Position numbers and translations under genes: made by a program. Source: Buchananella sp. 14KM1171 (GTDB taxonomy: Bacteria > Actinomycetota > Actinomycetes > Actinomycetales > Actinomycetaceae). From it: a DNA stretch of 64,000 bases. Below the pieces are notes generated by a model. It saw only the letters and a program-made list of their open reading frames with translations, was not told where the DNA came from and ran no database searches. Below are positions 7,887 to 18,999 of this stretch, in pieces (positions within the stretch are counted from its first letter, which is position 1; every line of letters starts with the position of its first letter). The stretch covers positions 1,860,001-1,924,000 of the forward strand of contig NZ_CP159981.1 of NCBI RefSeq assembly GCF_041380365.1. Reading direction: 5' to 3'.

Positions 7887-9290
7887 TCAGGCTTCCATGG
7901 CGGCGGCCTGCGCCAGGTCGACGTCCAGGCCCTCCTTGCGGATGCGCAGGTCGATGTAGACCAGGGACATGACGGCGGCGGTGAAGGGCAGGACGATAGC
8001 CAAGGAGAAGGCCTGCTTGACGACGGTGACGATCAGCAGCGGCCAGTAGGCGCCCGCGCCGCCCCCCTCGAGGGTGAGGGAGAAGGCGGCCAGGATGGGC
8101 AGGGCGAGGGCCATCTCCAGGGCAGCGCCGATGGCGATGGTGATGAGGGAGGAGACTGCCAGGATGCCGAAGACGCGCCAGAAGTTGCCTGCGGTCAGGC
8201 TCCACGAGCGCTTGAAGGACTGAAGGATCGTGGCCTTTTCCAGCACCAGGACGGCCGGGGCGGCGCTGAGGCGGATGTAGAGGACCATGCTCAGCACGAT
8301 GCCGCCAATCGACAGGAGGAAGCTCAGCACCAGCAGCAGGCCGCCGTTGGAGATGCTGCCGGCCAGGAGGAAAATCAGCACGAGCGCGGGGGACATGACC
8401 ACGAGCGAGGCGATGAGGGTAAGCAGGGTGATGATGGCGCTCAGGGCGAGGAGGCGAAGCAGGCGGCCCTTGGCCTCCTGCCACAGCTGGGAGAAGCTGA
8501 TCACGCGGCCCAGGGCGGCGCGCCCCACCGGCAGAACCAGCAGGCCCATCAGCATCGTCGTGGCGATGGAGTAGGCCAGGAACGCACTGATCGCGGTGAT
8601 GACCTCGTAGTTGGTGAGAGCAAAGAGGTCGTCACCGTCCGGGGACGCCAACATCGAGTCGAGCATGTTCTCAAACGGGATGAACGAGACGGCGGACAGG
8701 GCCGAGATCACCAGCGTGAACAGGAACGAGAAGCCGAACATGACGCCGGGGTTGGAGCGCATGGCGGCAAACGCGCCGTCCAGAATGTCTGAGAGCGTCA
8801 GTGGGCGCAGCGGGATGATGCCGGGCTTGGGGGCGAAGCCGTAGCCGCCGGGCTGGCCGGGGTGCAGTGGCCCCGGCTGCGCGGTCCCGTACTGGCCGTA
8901 CTGGGGTGCGCCCGGCGCGCCGGTGGAGCCGGGGGCGTACTGCCCGTACTGCGGTTGCTGGGGCGCCGCAGAGTGGGGCGCCGCCGATTGGGGCGCCGCC
9001 TGCTGGGCGGAGGGCTGCTGAGCCCCGACCCCGTACTGCCCGTACTGCCCGTATTGGGGTGCGCCCGGCGCGCCGGTGGAGCCGGGGGCGTACTGCCCGT
9101 ACTGCGGTTGCTGGGGCGCCGCCGATTGGGGCGCCGCCTGCTGGGCGGTGGCTTGCTGAGGACCGGAGAGTTGGGGGGCCGCGCCGCCCTGCGGGCCTGC
9201 GCCCTGCCCGTCGGGAGCCTGGGCCGGGGTGTGAGCGTTGGGGGCAGCGGGGGAGCTGCCCATCGACCAGCCGTTGCCGGTTTGGCTCAT
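7887..9290 (-). CDS. Membrane protein with GPDPase_memb-like domain and Gln/Pro/Gly-rich N-terminus
   Basis: A protein of 467 residues. The first 155 or so are low complexity (Q, A, P, G, Y) with PQYGQYAPGSTGAPGAPQYGQY repeated. From about residue 160 it has the segment GIIPLRPLTLSDILDGAFAAMRSNP, then six or so membrane helices, typical of the glycerophosphodiester phosphodiesterase membrane domain family. No catalytic GPDPase domain is attached, so enzymatic activity should not be assumed. It ends 4 nt before the DUF4129 gene and leads this minus-strand operon, divergent from mtrA. Confidence 0.82.
   Translation of the reverse strand: MSQTGNGWSMGSSPAAPNAHTPAQAPDGQGAGPQGGAAPQLSGPQQATAQQAAPQSAAPQQPQYGQYAPGSTGAPGAPQYGQYGQYGVGAQQPSAQQAAPQSAAPHSAAPQQPQYGQYAPGSTGAPGAPQYGQYGTAQPGPLHPGQPGGYGFAPKPGIIPLRPLTLSDILDGAFAAMRSNPGVMFGFSFLFTLVISALSAVSFIPFENMLDSMLASPDGDDLFALTNYEVITAISAFLAYSIATTMLMGLLVLPVGRAALGRVISFSQLWQEAKGRLLRLLALSAIITLLTLIASLVVMSPALVLIFLLAGSISNGGLLLVLSFLLSIGGIVLSMVLYIRLSAAPAVLVLEKATILQSFKRSWSLTAGNFWRVFGILAVSSLITIAIGAALEMALALPILAAFSLTLEGGGAGAYWPLLIVTVVKQAFSLAIVLPFTAAVMSLVYIDLRIRKEGLDVDLAQAAAMEA
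8903..9120 (-). repeat. In-frame duplication inside the Gln/Pro/Gly-rich region
   Basis: About 65 bp starting at 8903 recur near-identically at 9056, an offset of 153 bp (51 codons). This duplicates the PQYGQYAPGSTG module without breaking the frame. Confidence 0.85.
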
Positions 9291-9384
9291 TTTTCAGGTC
9301 CTTACTGCCCAAGCGAGGGGGCAATTGGGGCGGCGCGCGCCTTGCAATCGCGCCGGGGTAGCGCGAATGCGAGACAATGCCGCC

Positions 9385-10083
9385 ATGACTGCGCGAATTC
9401 TCGTTGTTGATGACGATACCGCCCTTGCGGAGATGATTGGAATCGTCCTCGAGAGGGAGGCCCTGACCGCCCACTACTGCACCGACGGTGCCAAAGCCCT
9501 GGGCGTGATCGCGGAGTACAACCCGGACCTGATCCTGCTGGACGTGATGCTGCCGGGCATGGACGGCATCGAGATCTGCCGCCGGGTGCGGGAGACCTCC
9601 GGCGTGCCGATCATCATGCTCACCGCCCGCTCGGACACGGAGGACGTGGTGCGCGGCCTGGAGGCAGGCGCGGACGACTACATCCCCAAGCCCTTCAAGC
9701 CCGCCGAGCTGATCGCGCGCGTGCGGGCGCGCCTGCGCCGCTCCCCGGAGGAGGCCCCCGCCCCGCAGCAGGAGGAACGGCTGATGATCGGGGACCTGGA
9801 GATCGACGTCTCAGGTCACGAGGTGCGGCGCGGGGACAAGGTGATCGCCCTGACCCCGCTGGAGTTCGACCTGATCGCGGCCCTGGCGCGCTCCCCGTGG
9901 AAGGTCTTCACCCGCGAGGAGCTGCTGGAGCAGGTGTGGGGCTACCGCCACGCCGCTGACACGCGCCTGGTGAACGTGCACGTGCAGCGCCTGCGCGCCA
10001 AGGTGGAGATCGACCCGGAGCACCCGCAGGTAGTGGTGACGGTCAGGGGCGTGGGTTACCGCTCTGGCAACCCACGGGCGTGA
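9385..10083 (+). CDS. mtrA: Response regulator MtrA
   Basis: A 232-residue OmpR/PhoB-type regulator. The receiver has acidic residues VVDDD near the N-terminus, phospho-acceptor Asp53 (LLDVMLPG) and Lys102 (YIPKPF). The winged-helix DNA-binding domain ends VTVRGVGYRSGNPRA. The ATG at 9385 is chosen because the conserved MTARILVVDDD start falls there. The gene overlaps mtrB by ATGA and is followed by lpqB, the conserved actinobacterial order. MtrA controls cell-wall metabolism and division genes in mycobacteria and corynebacteria; the same role here is inferred from synteny. Confidence 0.96.
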   Translation: MTARILVVDDDTALAEMIGIVLEREALTAHYCTDGAKALGVIAEYNPDLILLDVMLPGMDGIEICRRVRETSGVPIIMLTARSDTEDVVRGLEAGADDYIPKPFKPAELIARVRARLRRSPEEAPAPQQEERLMIGDLEIDVSGHEVRRGDKVIALTPLEFDLIAALARSPWKVFTREELLEQVWGYRHAADTRLVNVHVQRLRAKVEIDPEHPQVVVTVRGVGYRSGNPRA

Positions 10084-11801
10084 TGCGGATGGGCCGCAGG
10101 TGGCGCACGCACCTGGGTGAGCGGATCGCGTGGATCCTGACCGGGGCCGGCACGGCCCTGGCCATGGTTATCTTCCTGCTGCTCGCCAACGCGGTGCGGA
10201 CCAACACCTACGAGGCGCGGGTGGAGAACCTGCTCAGCGACGCCGCGGTGAGGACCGCGGCGGCGCAGGTGAGGTTGGACGCGGCCGGTTTCACCACGGT
10301 GGACCAGGTGCAAAACTCCGTCAGCGAGCTGGTGGCCTCCCTCTACGAGTCGGCCCAGGGGGCCGGCGCCGTGGGCGTGGTCTTGCAGCGCGCCGCCCGG
10401 GAGACCGCCCCGGTGCGGATCAACGACCTGCAGACCTCGGCCTCGCTCAGCGAGTTGATCTCCCCGCAGCTGCGAGAGTCCCTGGGGGAGGGAGCCTCCT
10501 CCCAGTTCTGGCAGCCGGTGGCCCTGCCGGGGGAGGAGGGCACGGAGCCCGGCGTGGTGGTGGCCTCCTCGCTGACCCTGCCGCTGGTGGGTGTCATGGA
10601 GCTCTACATCTTCTACACGGTGGAGCCGGAACAGCGCGTCATCTCCCAGATCGTGGTGGTGATGATGATCGCCTCGGTGGCGTTGGTGTTCGTGCTGGGG
10701 CTACTGACCTACCTGATCGTTTCGCGTCAGCTGCGCCCGGTCCGGGAGACCTCTGCGGCGGCCGCGCGCCTGGCCGCAGGCCACCTCACTGAGCGGGTGG
10801 AGGTGAGCGGCGAGGACGAGGTTGCCGTGCTGGGCCGTTCCTTCAACGAGATGGCGGCCTCGCTGCAGGAGCAGATCGACCGCCTGGGTGAGCTCTCCCG
10901 CCTGCAGCAGCGATTCGTGAGCGACGTGTCCCACGAGCTGCGCACCCCGCTGACCACGATCACGGCGGCGGCGCAGATGCTGCACGACGCGCGCGACGAG
11001 ATCGACCCGATTCACCGCCGTCCCATCGAGTTGCTGGCGGAGCAGACCACGCGCTTTGCCGAGATGCTCTCTGACCTGTTGGAGGTCTCCCGCTTCGATG
11101 CCGGTGCGGCCGTGCTGTCCCTGGAGGACCGCGACCTGCGCGAGGTGGTGCGCCGCACGGTGGACCTGGTTGCCCCCATCGCCTCCGATCGCGGCTGCGA
11201 GTTGATCCTGGATGAGCCGGCCGAGCGCTGCGGCGTGCAGATCGATCCGCGCCGCATCGAGCGGGTGCTGCGCAACCTGCTGGTCAACGCCATCGAGCAC
11301 GGGGACGGTCGCCCCATCCAGGTGAAGGTGGCCGCTGCGGACGGCACGGCGGCGGTGCGGGTGCGCGACTACGGCGCCGGCATGACGCAGGAGGTGGCCG
11401 AGCACGTCTTCGACCGCTTCTACCGCGCCGACCCCTCCCGGGCCCGCACGCTGGGCGGCACCGGCCTGGGCTTGGCGATCTCCCTGGAGGACGCCCACCT
11501 GCACGGCGGTTCCCTGGAGGCGTGGGGCCGCGAGGGGGAGGGCGCCTCCTTCCTGCTGGCCCTGCCGACGGAGGCGGGCCAACCGCTTGGCCCCAGCCCG
11601 ATCGCTTTGGAGCCGGAGGACCGGGTGGCCTACACCCCGGCGGTCGGCCTGCCGATCCTGGCGGAGCTTGACCCCACCGAGCTGACCGAGCAGGTGGACG
11701 ACGTGCCCGCCCGCCCCTCCCTCTGGCGCCGCCTGAGTGCGTTGTGGCGGGGCGAGGATGGACGACGCGGCCGCAGCGGCCAGGACGAGGAGCAGGTATG
11801 A
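10080..11801 (+). CDS. mtrB: Sensor histidine kinase MtrB
   Basis: A protein of 573 residues. Membrane helix 1 is near residues 17-40 and helix 2 near 185-212, flanking an extracytoplasmic sensor. A HAMP domain (LRPVRETSAAAARLAAGHL) follows, then the HisKA box VSDVSHELRTPLTT with phospho-acceptor His285. The HATPase_c domain shows NLLVNAIEHG and GGTGLGLAIS. An acidic and proline-containing tail of about 70 residues follows the kinase core. It overlaps mtrA and lpqB by 4 nt each. It phosphorylates MtrA in response to envelope or division cues in relatives. Confidence 0.95.
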   Translation: MMRMGRRWRTHLGERIAWILTGAGTALAMVIFLLLANAVRTNTYEARVENLLSDAAVRTAAAQVRLDAAGFTTVDQVQNSVSELVASLYESAQGAGAVGVVLQRAARETAPVRINDLQTSASLSELISPQLRESLGEGASSQFWQPVALPGEEGTEPGVVVASSLTLPLVGVMELYIFYTVEPEQRVISQIVVVMMIASVALVFVLGLLTYLIVSRQLRPVRETSAAAARLAAGHLTERVEVSGEDEVAVLGRSFNEMAASLQEQIDRLGELSRLQQRFVSDVSHELRTPLTTITAAAQMLHDARDEIDPIHRRPIELLAEQTTRFAEMLSDLLEVSRFDAGAAVLSLEDRDLREVVRRTVDLVAPIASDRGCELILDEPAERCGVQIDPRRIERVLRNLLVNAIEHGDGRPIQVKVAAADGTAAVRVRDYGAGMTQEVAEHVFDRFYRADPSRARTLGGTGLGLAISLEDAHLHGGSLEAWGREGEGASFLLALPTEAGQPLGPSPIALEPEDRVAYTPAVGLPILAELDPTELTEQVDDVPARPSLWRRLSALWRGEDGRRGRSGQDEEQV

Positions 11802-13543
11802 GGCGGGGCGGCGAGTTCGTGGGGGCGGCCGGTGGGGCGTCGTCGGTCAAAAGGGGCGTGCGCGCTCACGTGCCCCCGGCGCTAGTTAGGCGTGGGGGCG
11901 GCCGCGCGGGAGTCGTGGCTGTGGTGGTGGCCGCAGCGCTGAGCCTGTCGGCCTGCACGGCCTACCCGCAGTCCGGCCCGGTGCAGGCCGCCAACCCGGA
12001 CCTGCCGGACTTGGCGCAGGTGGCGCAGACCGCCTCCGGCCCGATCAAGGACGCCTCGCCGACGGAGATCCTCTCCGGTTTCCTGCGGGCCTCGGCGGCG
12101 GGCCTGGACGACGACTTCGGCACCGCGCGGCGATTCCTCACCCCGGAGGTGGCCGGCTCGTGGGACCCGGGCGCGGGGGTGTTGATCTACCCGTCGGACG
12201 CGGGACTGTCCATCGAGAGCTCTCAGACCGAGGCCGGTGGGCAGGTGGTGAAGCTGGCAACCGCAGTGACCGGCACGCTCTCCCGGCACGGCCAGTTCAA
12301 CGCCACCGACCCGGACGCGCGCACCTCCCTCAGCTTCGAGATGAGCAAGGACGCCGCCGGGCAGTGGCGCATCAGCCACCTCGAGGACGGGGTGCTGCTC
12401 AGCTCGGCGTCGTTCTCGCTGGCCTACACGGCCCGCACCCTGGCCTTCCTCACCCCGGACCGGCGCGCGGCCGTGGCTGACCTGCGCTACCTGCCGCTGC
12501 GGCGCCTGCCCACCCACGTGATGAACGCGCTGGTGGTGGGGCCGGCGCCGTGGCTGGAGGGAGCGGTGGCCAGCGCCATCCCGGCCGGTGCGCAGCTCAC
12601 CGGCGGCGGCGTGGAGCTGAAGAACGGCGTGGCAGAGGTGGACCTGGCCACCGAGACCCTGCTGACCCCGCAGGAACGCTCCCAGCTGCGCGCGCAGGTG
12701 GAGGCCTCCCTGGCGGGCATCCCGCAGGTGCAGACCGTGCAGATCATCCTCAACGGCGAGGAGGTGGACAACGCCGCCGCCGCGCTGGAGACCCGCACCA
12801 CCACTAACCCGCTCCTGGTGAGCTCCGAGAACTCGCTGCGCCACCGGATCGGGGAGGAGTGGGAACAGGTCCCGGCACCGGAGGGGGCGGTGAGCGCGCC
12901 GCGCCACCCCACCTACCTGGGCGCCAGCATCGTGTACACGGACGGCGGCCAGCTGCGCATCCTGGAGGAGCGAGAGGCGCGCGTGCTGGCCGAGGACTTC
13001 AGGGCCGCCCCGAGCGTGGACCGGCTGGGCTGGATCTGGGGCGAGCGGCGCGGCGAGGGGCTGAGCGTCATCAACGCCGCCGGGAAAACCAGGACCGTGA
13101 TCGCGCCCTGGCTCGCCGGGGCACAGGTGCTGCAGGTCCTCATCAGTCGGGACGGGGCGCGCCTGGTAACCGTGCGCAAGCAGGGCAGCGCGGTGCGCGT
13201 GGAGGCGATGGGCGTGGCTCGCGACGCCGAGGGCGCCCCCACCGCGCTCGGGGAGCCGGCGTTCGTGGCGGAGGTGGACGGCGAATTCTTCCAGCTCGCC
13301 TGGGAGAACGACGTCCAGCTGCTGGCCCTGCACGGCCGCGAGGGCGTGTCGGTGCTGGACCGCATCCAGCTGGGCGGGCTGCGCAGCAGCCAACGCGTCC
13401 AGGACGGGGCCGTGCAGCTCGCCGTCAACCCGAGCGACCGCGCGATCGTGGTGGTGACCAAGAACGGGGAGCTGTTGCAGTACCAGGGCGGTGTGTGGCG
13501 CCTTTCCACCACCGGGGTGATGGACCCCAGCTTCGGCAACTAG
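11798..13543 (+). CDS. lpqB: Lipoprotein LpqB, partner of MtrAB
   Basis: A protein of 581 residues. A long basic N-terminus leads into a hydrophobic segment and lipobox LSLSAC with lipidated Cys53. A GerMN-like domain lies around residues 215-325 and a LpqB-type beta-propeller fills the C-terminal half. The start at 11798 overlaps the mtrB stop (ATGA). In mycobacteria LpqB sits outside the membrane and modulates MtrB signalling; the conserved order supports the same role. The family is usually about 560-600 residues, so this copy is full length. Confidence 0.93.
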   Translation: MRRGGEFVGAAGGASSVKRGVRAHVPPALVRRGGGRAGVVAVVVAAALSLSACTAYPQSGPVQAANPDLPDLAQVAQTASGPIKDASPTEILSGFLRASAAGLDDDFGTARRFLTPEVAGSWDPGAGVLIYPSDAGLSIESSQTEAGGQVVKLATAVTGTLSRHGQFNATDPDARTSLSFEMSKDAAGQWRISHLEDGVLLSSASFSLAYTARTLAFLTPDRRAAVADLRYLPLRRLPTHVMNALVVGPAPWLEGAVASAIPAGAQLTGGGVELKNGVAEVDLATETLLTPQERSQLRAQVEASLAGIPQVQTVQIILNGEEVDNAAAALETRTTTNPLLVSSENSLRHRIGEEWEQVPAPEGAVSAPRHPTYLGASIVYTDGGQLRILEEREARVLAEDFRAAPSVDRLGWIWGERRGEGLSVINAAGKTRTVIAPWLAGAQVLQVLISRDGARLVTVRKQGSAVRVEAMGVARDAEGAPTALGEPAFVAEVDGEFFQLAWENDVQLLALHGREGVSVLDRIQLGGLRSSQRVQDGAVQLAVNPSDRAIVVVTKNGELLQYQGGVWRLSTTGVMDPSFGN

Positions 13544-13565
13544 CCGGGCTCGCCGCCGCGCGCTG

Positions 13566-13583
13566 GGGCGGGCATGCCCGCCC
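13566..13583 (+). terminator. Palindrome after lpqB, possible terminator
   Basis: An 18-nt perfect palindrome (GGGCGGGCATGCCCGCCC) lies 23 nt after the lpqB stop. It can form a short GC stem. A second small stem (GGGGCG/CGCCCC) follows near 13590. There is no U-tract. Confidence 0.5.
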
Positions 13584-13683
13584 TGTGGACGGGGCGACGG
13601 CGCCCCAGGCGGTGGATAACCGGGCGGGCGCACAGTGGGGGATGCCGGTGGGACGTCGGCCACCCGGCGCCTAGAACGGAGGC

Positions 13684-14406
13684 GTGGAGAAAACGAACCA
13701 AGCCCATCAGGAAGGCGGGGCCGGGTGGCGCGCGGCCGGGGCGGCCCTGCTGGACCTGCTGGTCCCCGTGGAGTGCGCCGGTTGCGGGCGGCAGTCCCAG
13801 CGGCTGTGCCCCGCCTGCCAGCGCTCCTTCGCGGCCCTGACGCTGGTGGACAACGCCGCGCCCCTGCCCGTCCTGGCCCTGGACCGCTACGACGGCGCCG
13901 CCCGCGCCATGATCCTGGCCTACAAGGACCGGCACCGCACCGACGTGGACGAGTTCTTAGAGGGCCGCGCCCGGGCCGCCGGGTGGTGGCTGAGCGGGCA
14001 GCTGGGCCAGTTGCGGCGGGTGTTGGTGGTGCCCGCACCCTCCGGGTGGCGGCGCCGCTGGCGCGGGGCGCTGGTGGCCGCCCGCCTGGCCCAAGCGGTG
14101 GCAGAGGGGATCGCGTCAAACGGGAGACAGGCCCGGGCCATCGACGCGCTCAGGCGCGCCGGCGGCGGCAGCCAGGCAGGCAGAGGCGCGCGCTCGCGGG
14201 CCCGCCGCTCCCGCATGCGGCTAAGCGGCAGGGTGGTGCGCGCGGCGCTGGGGCCGGGCGGGTGCCTGGCCGGGCGGGCGGTGGTGCTGGTGGACGACGT
14301 CGTCACCAGCGGCGCCACCCTGCAAGAGGCGCGCCGGGTGCTGGAGGCCGCCGGCGCGCTCGTGCTGGCCGCAGTCGTACTGGCTGCCGTGCCCGCACGC
14401 GGGTGA
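13684..14406 (+). CDS. ComF-family phosphoribosyltransferase-like protein
   Basis: A 240-residue protein from a GTG start. The N-terminal zinc-ribbon pairs are CAGCG and CPAC (residues about 31-45). The C-terminal phosphoribosyltransferase motif is VVLVDDVVTSGAT. Between them an Arg-rich insert (about 155-180) replaces much of the usual spacer. ComF supports DNA uptake in competent bacteria, but the actinobacterial gene at this spot (Rv3242c in M. tuberculosis) has no proven role. The position between lpqB and hpf is conserved. The 3' end lies in a tandem duplication. Confidence 0.85.
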   Translation: MEKTNQAHQEGGAGWRAAGAALLDLLVPVECAGCGRQSQRLCPACQRSFAALTLVDNAAPLPVLALDRYDGAARAMILAYKDRHRTDVDEFLEGRARAAGWWLSGQLGQLRRVLVVPAPSGWRRRWRGALVAARLAQAVAEGIASNGRQARAIDALRRAGGGSQAGRGARSRARRSRMRLSGRVVRAALGPGGCLAGRAVVLVDDVVTSGATLQEARRVLEAAGALVLAAVVLAAVPARG

Positions 14407-14478
14407 GGGCGGTGGGGCGCTCGGGGTGGCCGCAGTCGTATCGGCGGCCGTGCCCGCACGCGGGTGGGCGGTGGGGCG
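14367..14478 (+). repeat. Tandem duplication of the comF-like gene end
   Basis: The stretch starting at 14367 recurs at 14428, an offset of 61 nt, with a few changes (GCAGTCGTA, CCGTGCCCGCACGCGGGTG, GGCGGTGGGGCG). The stop codon of the gene lies in the first copy and is absent from the second. The remaining gap to hpf (14479-14733) shows only a TAGTAT hexamer at 14608-14613 as a possible -10 and a strong ribosome-binding site, AAGGAGG. Confidence 0.8.
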
Positions 14479-14733
14479 GCGGCGCTGCGTGAGCGGCGTA
14501 ATCGCGCGCTTACCTCCTCCCGGGAGGCGTGGGCGCGGGCCGGCCGTGCTCGCCCCCAGAGAAACGCGCGACAGGGGCGAAGTGTGCGCCGCCTCACGCC
14601 GCGATGGTAGTATTTGTGAGCACAGTCACCCGCGAGGATGCGGGGAGAGGAGGTGGGAACCAAAAGCATGCGCCCACCGCCGTGGTGGGTGTTTATCCCC
14701 GGGGCGAAAGCCTCAACCGTCAAGGAGGACACC

Positions 14734-15387
14734 ATGGACATCACCATCAATGCCCGTAACGCCGAGATCCACCCCGATTTCCGTGCCTACGTTGAGGAGA
14801 AGGTCCAAAAGGTACAGCTGTTTGACCCGCGCGTGCAGCGGGTAGAAGTGGAACTGACCCACGAACGCAACCCGCGCCAGGCGGACACGGCGGAGCGAGT
14901 GGAGATCACCGTCATCTCCAAGGGCCCGATCATCAGGGCAGAAGCAAGCTCCTCCGACCGCTACGCGGCCCTAGACATCGCAGCTGGGAAGCTGGCCGAG
15001 CGCCTACGCAGGGCGCACGACCGCTCCAAGGACCACCACCGTCTGGCACCTCCCTCCCTCGCCCCCACCGCCGAGGAGCTGAAGCTAGGCACCCCGCTGC
15101 CGGAGGAGCCCGCGCCGGCTCCCGTGGCGGAGGAAGAGGCACCGGCCTCCAAGCTGCCGGCACTGGGCGAGACCGTTGAGACTCAGCTGGGCGACTCCCC
15201 GGTGATCGTTCGCCAGAAGCTCCACGAGGCCACCCGCCTGACCGTGGACGAGGCCCTGTACCAGATGGAGCTGGTGGGTCACCCGTTCTACATCTTCATC
15301 GACGCTGAGACGGACCAGCCCTGCGCGGTGTACCACCGCCACGGCTGGACCTACGGCGTCATCAGGCTGGACGCGAAGGTCTGCTGA
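14734..15387 (+). CDS. hpf: Ribosome hibernation-promoting factor, long form
   Basis: A 217-residue protein. The N-terminal S30AE domain (MDITINARNAEIHPDFRAYVEEKV, to about residue 105) binds the 30S subunit. An acidic Pro/Ala linker leads to the C-terminal dimerisation domain (about 150-217: VRQKLHEATRLTVDEALYQMELVGHPFYIF). Long-form HPF pairs ribosomes into inactive 100S particles. ATG 14734 is chosen for the AAGGAGG about 8 nt upstream and the conserved start of the domain. It lies just before secA, as in other actinobacteria. Confidence 0.95.
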   Translation: MDITINARNAEIHPDFRAYVEEKVQKVQLFDPRVQRVEVELTHERNPRQADTAERVEITVISKGPIIRAEASSSDRYAALDIAAGKLAERLRRAHDRSKDHHRLAPPSLAPTAEELKLGTPLPEEPAPAPVAEEEAPASKLPALGETVETQLGDSPVIVRQKLHEATRLTVDEALYQMELVGHPFYIFIDAETDQPCAVYHRHGWTYGVIRLDAKVC

Positions 15388-15407
15388 GGGTTCGCGGGAC
15401 GCTAGGT

Positions 15408-15440
15408 GCTGGGGCCGCAGGGGCAACCTGCGGCCCCAGC
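15408..15440 (+). terminator. Intrinsic terminator after hpf
   Basis: A perfect 14-bp stem (15408-15421 with 15427-15440) with a 5-nt loop begins 20 nt after the hpf stop. It separates hpf from secA. The rest of the gap to 15627 has no gene. Confidence 0.8.
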
Positions 15441-15627
15441 GCCGTGTTCCGGCAGGCCAGGTGTGGGTGAGCCGCGCCAGGCGCCGGTGTGGCGGGCGCG
15501 GGCCCGCCTACGCCCGGCGCGAATGGAGGGGCCAAGTGGCGGGAGCGGGCCGTTAGACTGGCAAAGCCTGTATGGCGGAAATAGAAGCGCGGGGAGGGCC
15601 CGCGCCGCAAACAAGGGGTTAGAGTCC

Positions 15628-18417
<2,790 letters not shown>

Positions 18418-18493
18418 AAAACCGAACTGCGAAAGCGCTGAGAAGGAGGCTGTGCGAGCGCTGAGATAGGGGCTTGCGCAAGCGTCGAGAATG

Positions 18494-18532
18494 GGGGCGG
18501 CGGGAGCGATCATCGATCGCTCCCGCCGCCCC
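18494..18532. terminator. Bidirectional terminator between secA and the Rv3235-like gene
   Basis: A perfect 17-bp stem (18494-18510 with 18516-18532) with a 5-nt loop is followed by TTTCT on the plus strand. It lies between two convergent genes. Three degenerate copies of a GCGAAAGCGCTGAGA-like segment occupy 18405-18490. Confidence 0.88.
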
Positions 18533-18549
18533 TTTCTGCTTGTTGGGTG

Positions 18550-18999
18550 TTAGCCGATCTCTAGGGCGGTGACCAGCCAGCGCGAGCGGTAGGCCTCCAG
18601 GCGCAGGGCGACCGCGCGGGCGCGGTGGCCGTCGTAGACGGTCACGCTCAGCTCGTATTCGCCGGTGGGCAGCTGGAAGCTGTGGTAGCCCACCACGTTG
18701 ACGGGGGCGGCGCTGACGCCCTTGAGCCGGTGGTGGAGCCCGGCGCGGCGCACGATGACGGCGTGCAGTTCCGGGGTGAGCCAGCGGGCCAGCTGTCCGG
18801 CGTCCCGCTTGCACAGGATCGCCTCGATGCACGCGCGGGCCAGGTTGGCTCCCCACAGGCCGGCGTCGGGAAGCTGGCGCGAGCCGCCGGCTGACGTCAT
18901 GCCGGCGCTGGCCGGGCGGGCCGGGGCCTGGGCGGGACGCGGGTAGTGCGCCGGAGTCGGGGCGGGGGTGTGGCGTTGCTTAACAGCGAGGTTGATCAT
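18550..18999 (-). CDS. Rv3235-family (DUF6459-like) protein
   Basis: A protein of 149 residues. A Pro/Ala-rich first 45 residues precede a compact domain with LWGANLARACIEAILCKRDAGQLARWLTPELHAVIVRRA and a beta-rich C-terminus. The family is found next to secA across actinobacteria (Rv3235 in M. tuberculosis), and its role is unknown. No signal sequence or membrane helix is visible. It overlaps the upstream LysM gene by 4 nt, so it is likely co-translated with an envelope protein. Confidence 0.8.
   Translation of the reverse strand: MINLAVKQRHTPAPTPAHYPRPAQAPARPASAGMTSAGGSRQLPDAGLWGANLARACIEAILCKRDAGQLARWLTPELHAVIVRRAGLHHRLKGVSAAPVNVVGYHSFQLPTGEYELSVTVYDGHRARAVALRLEAYRSRWLVTALEIG

Noticed and set aside
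15406-15627. Upstream in-frame extension of SecA
   Set aside because: It covers the hpf terminator, and SecA homologues begin at the GTG at 15628.
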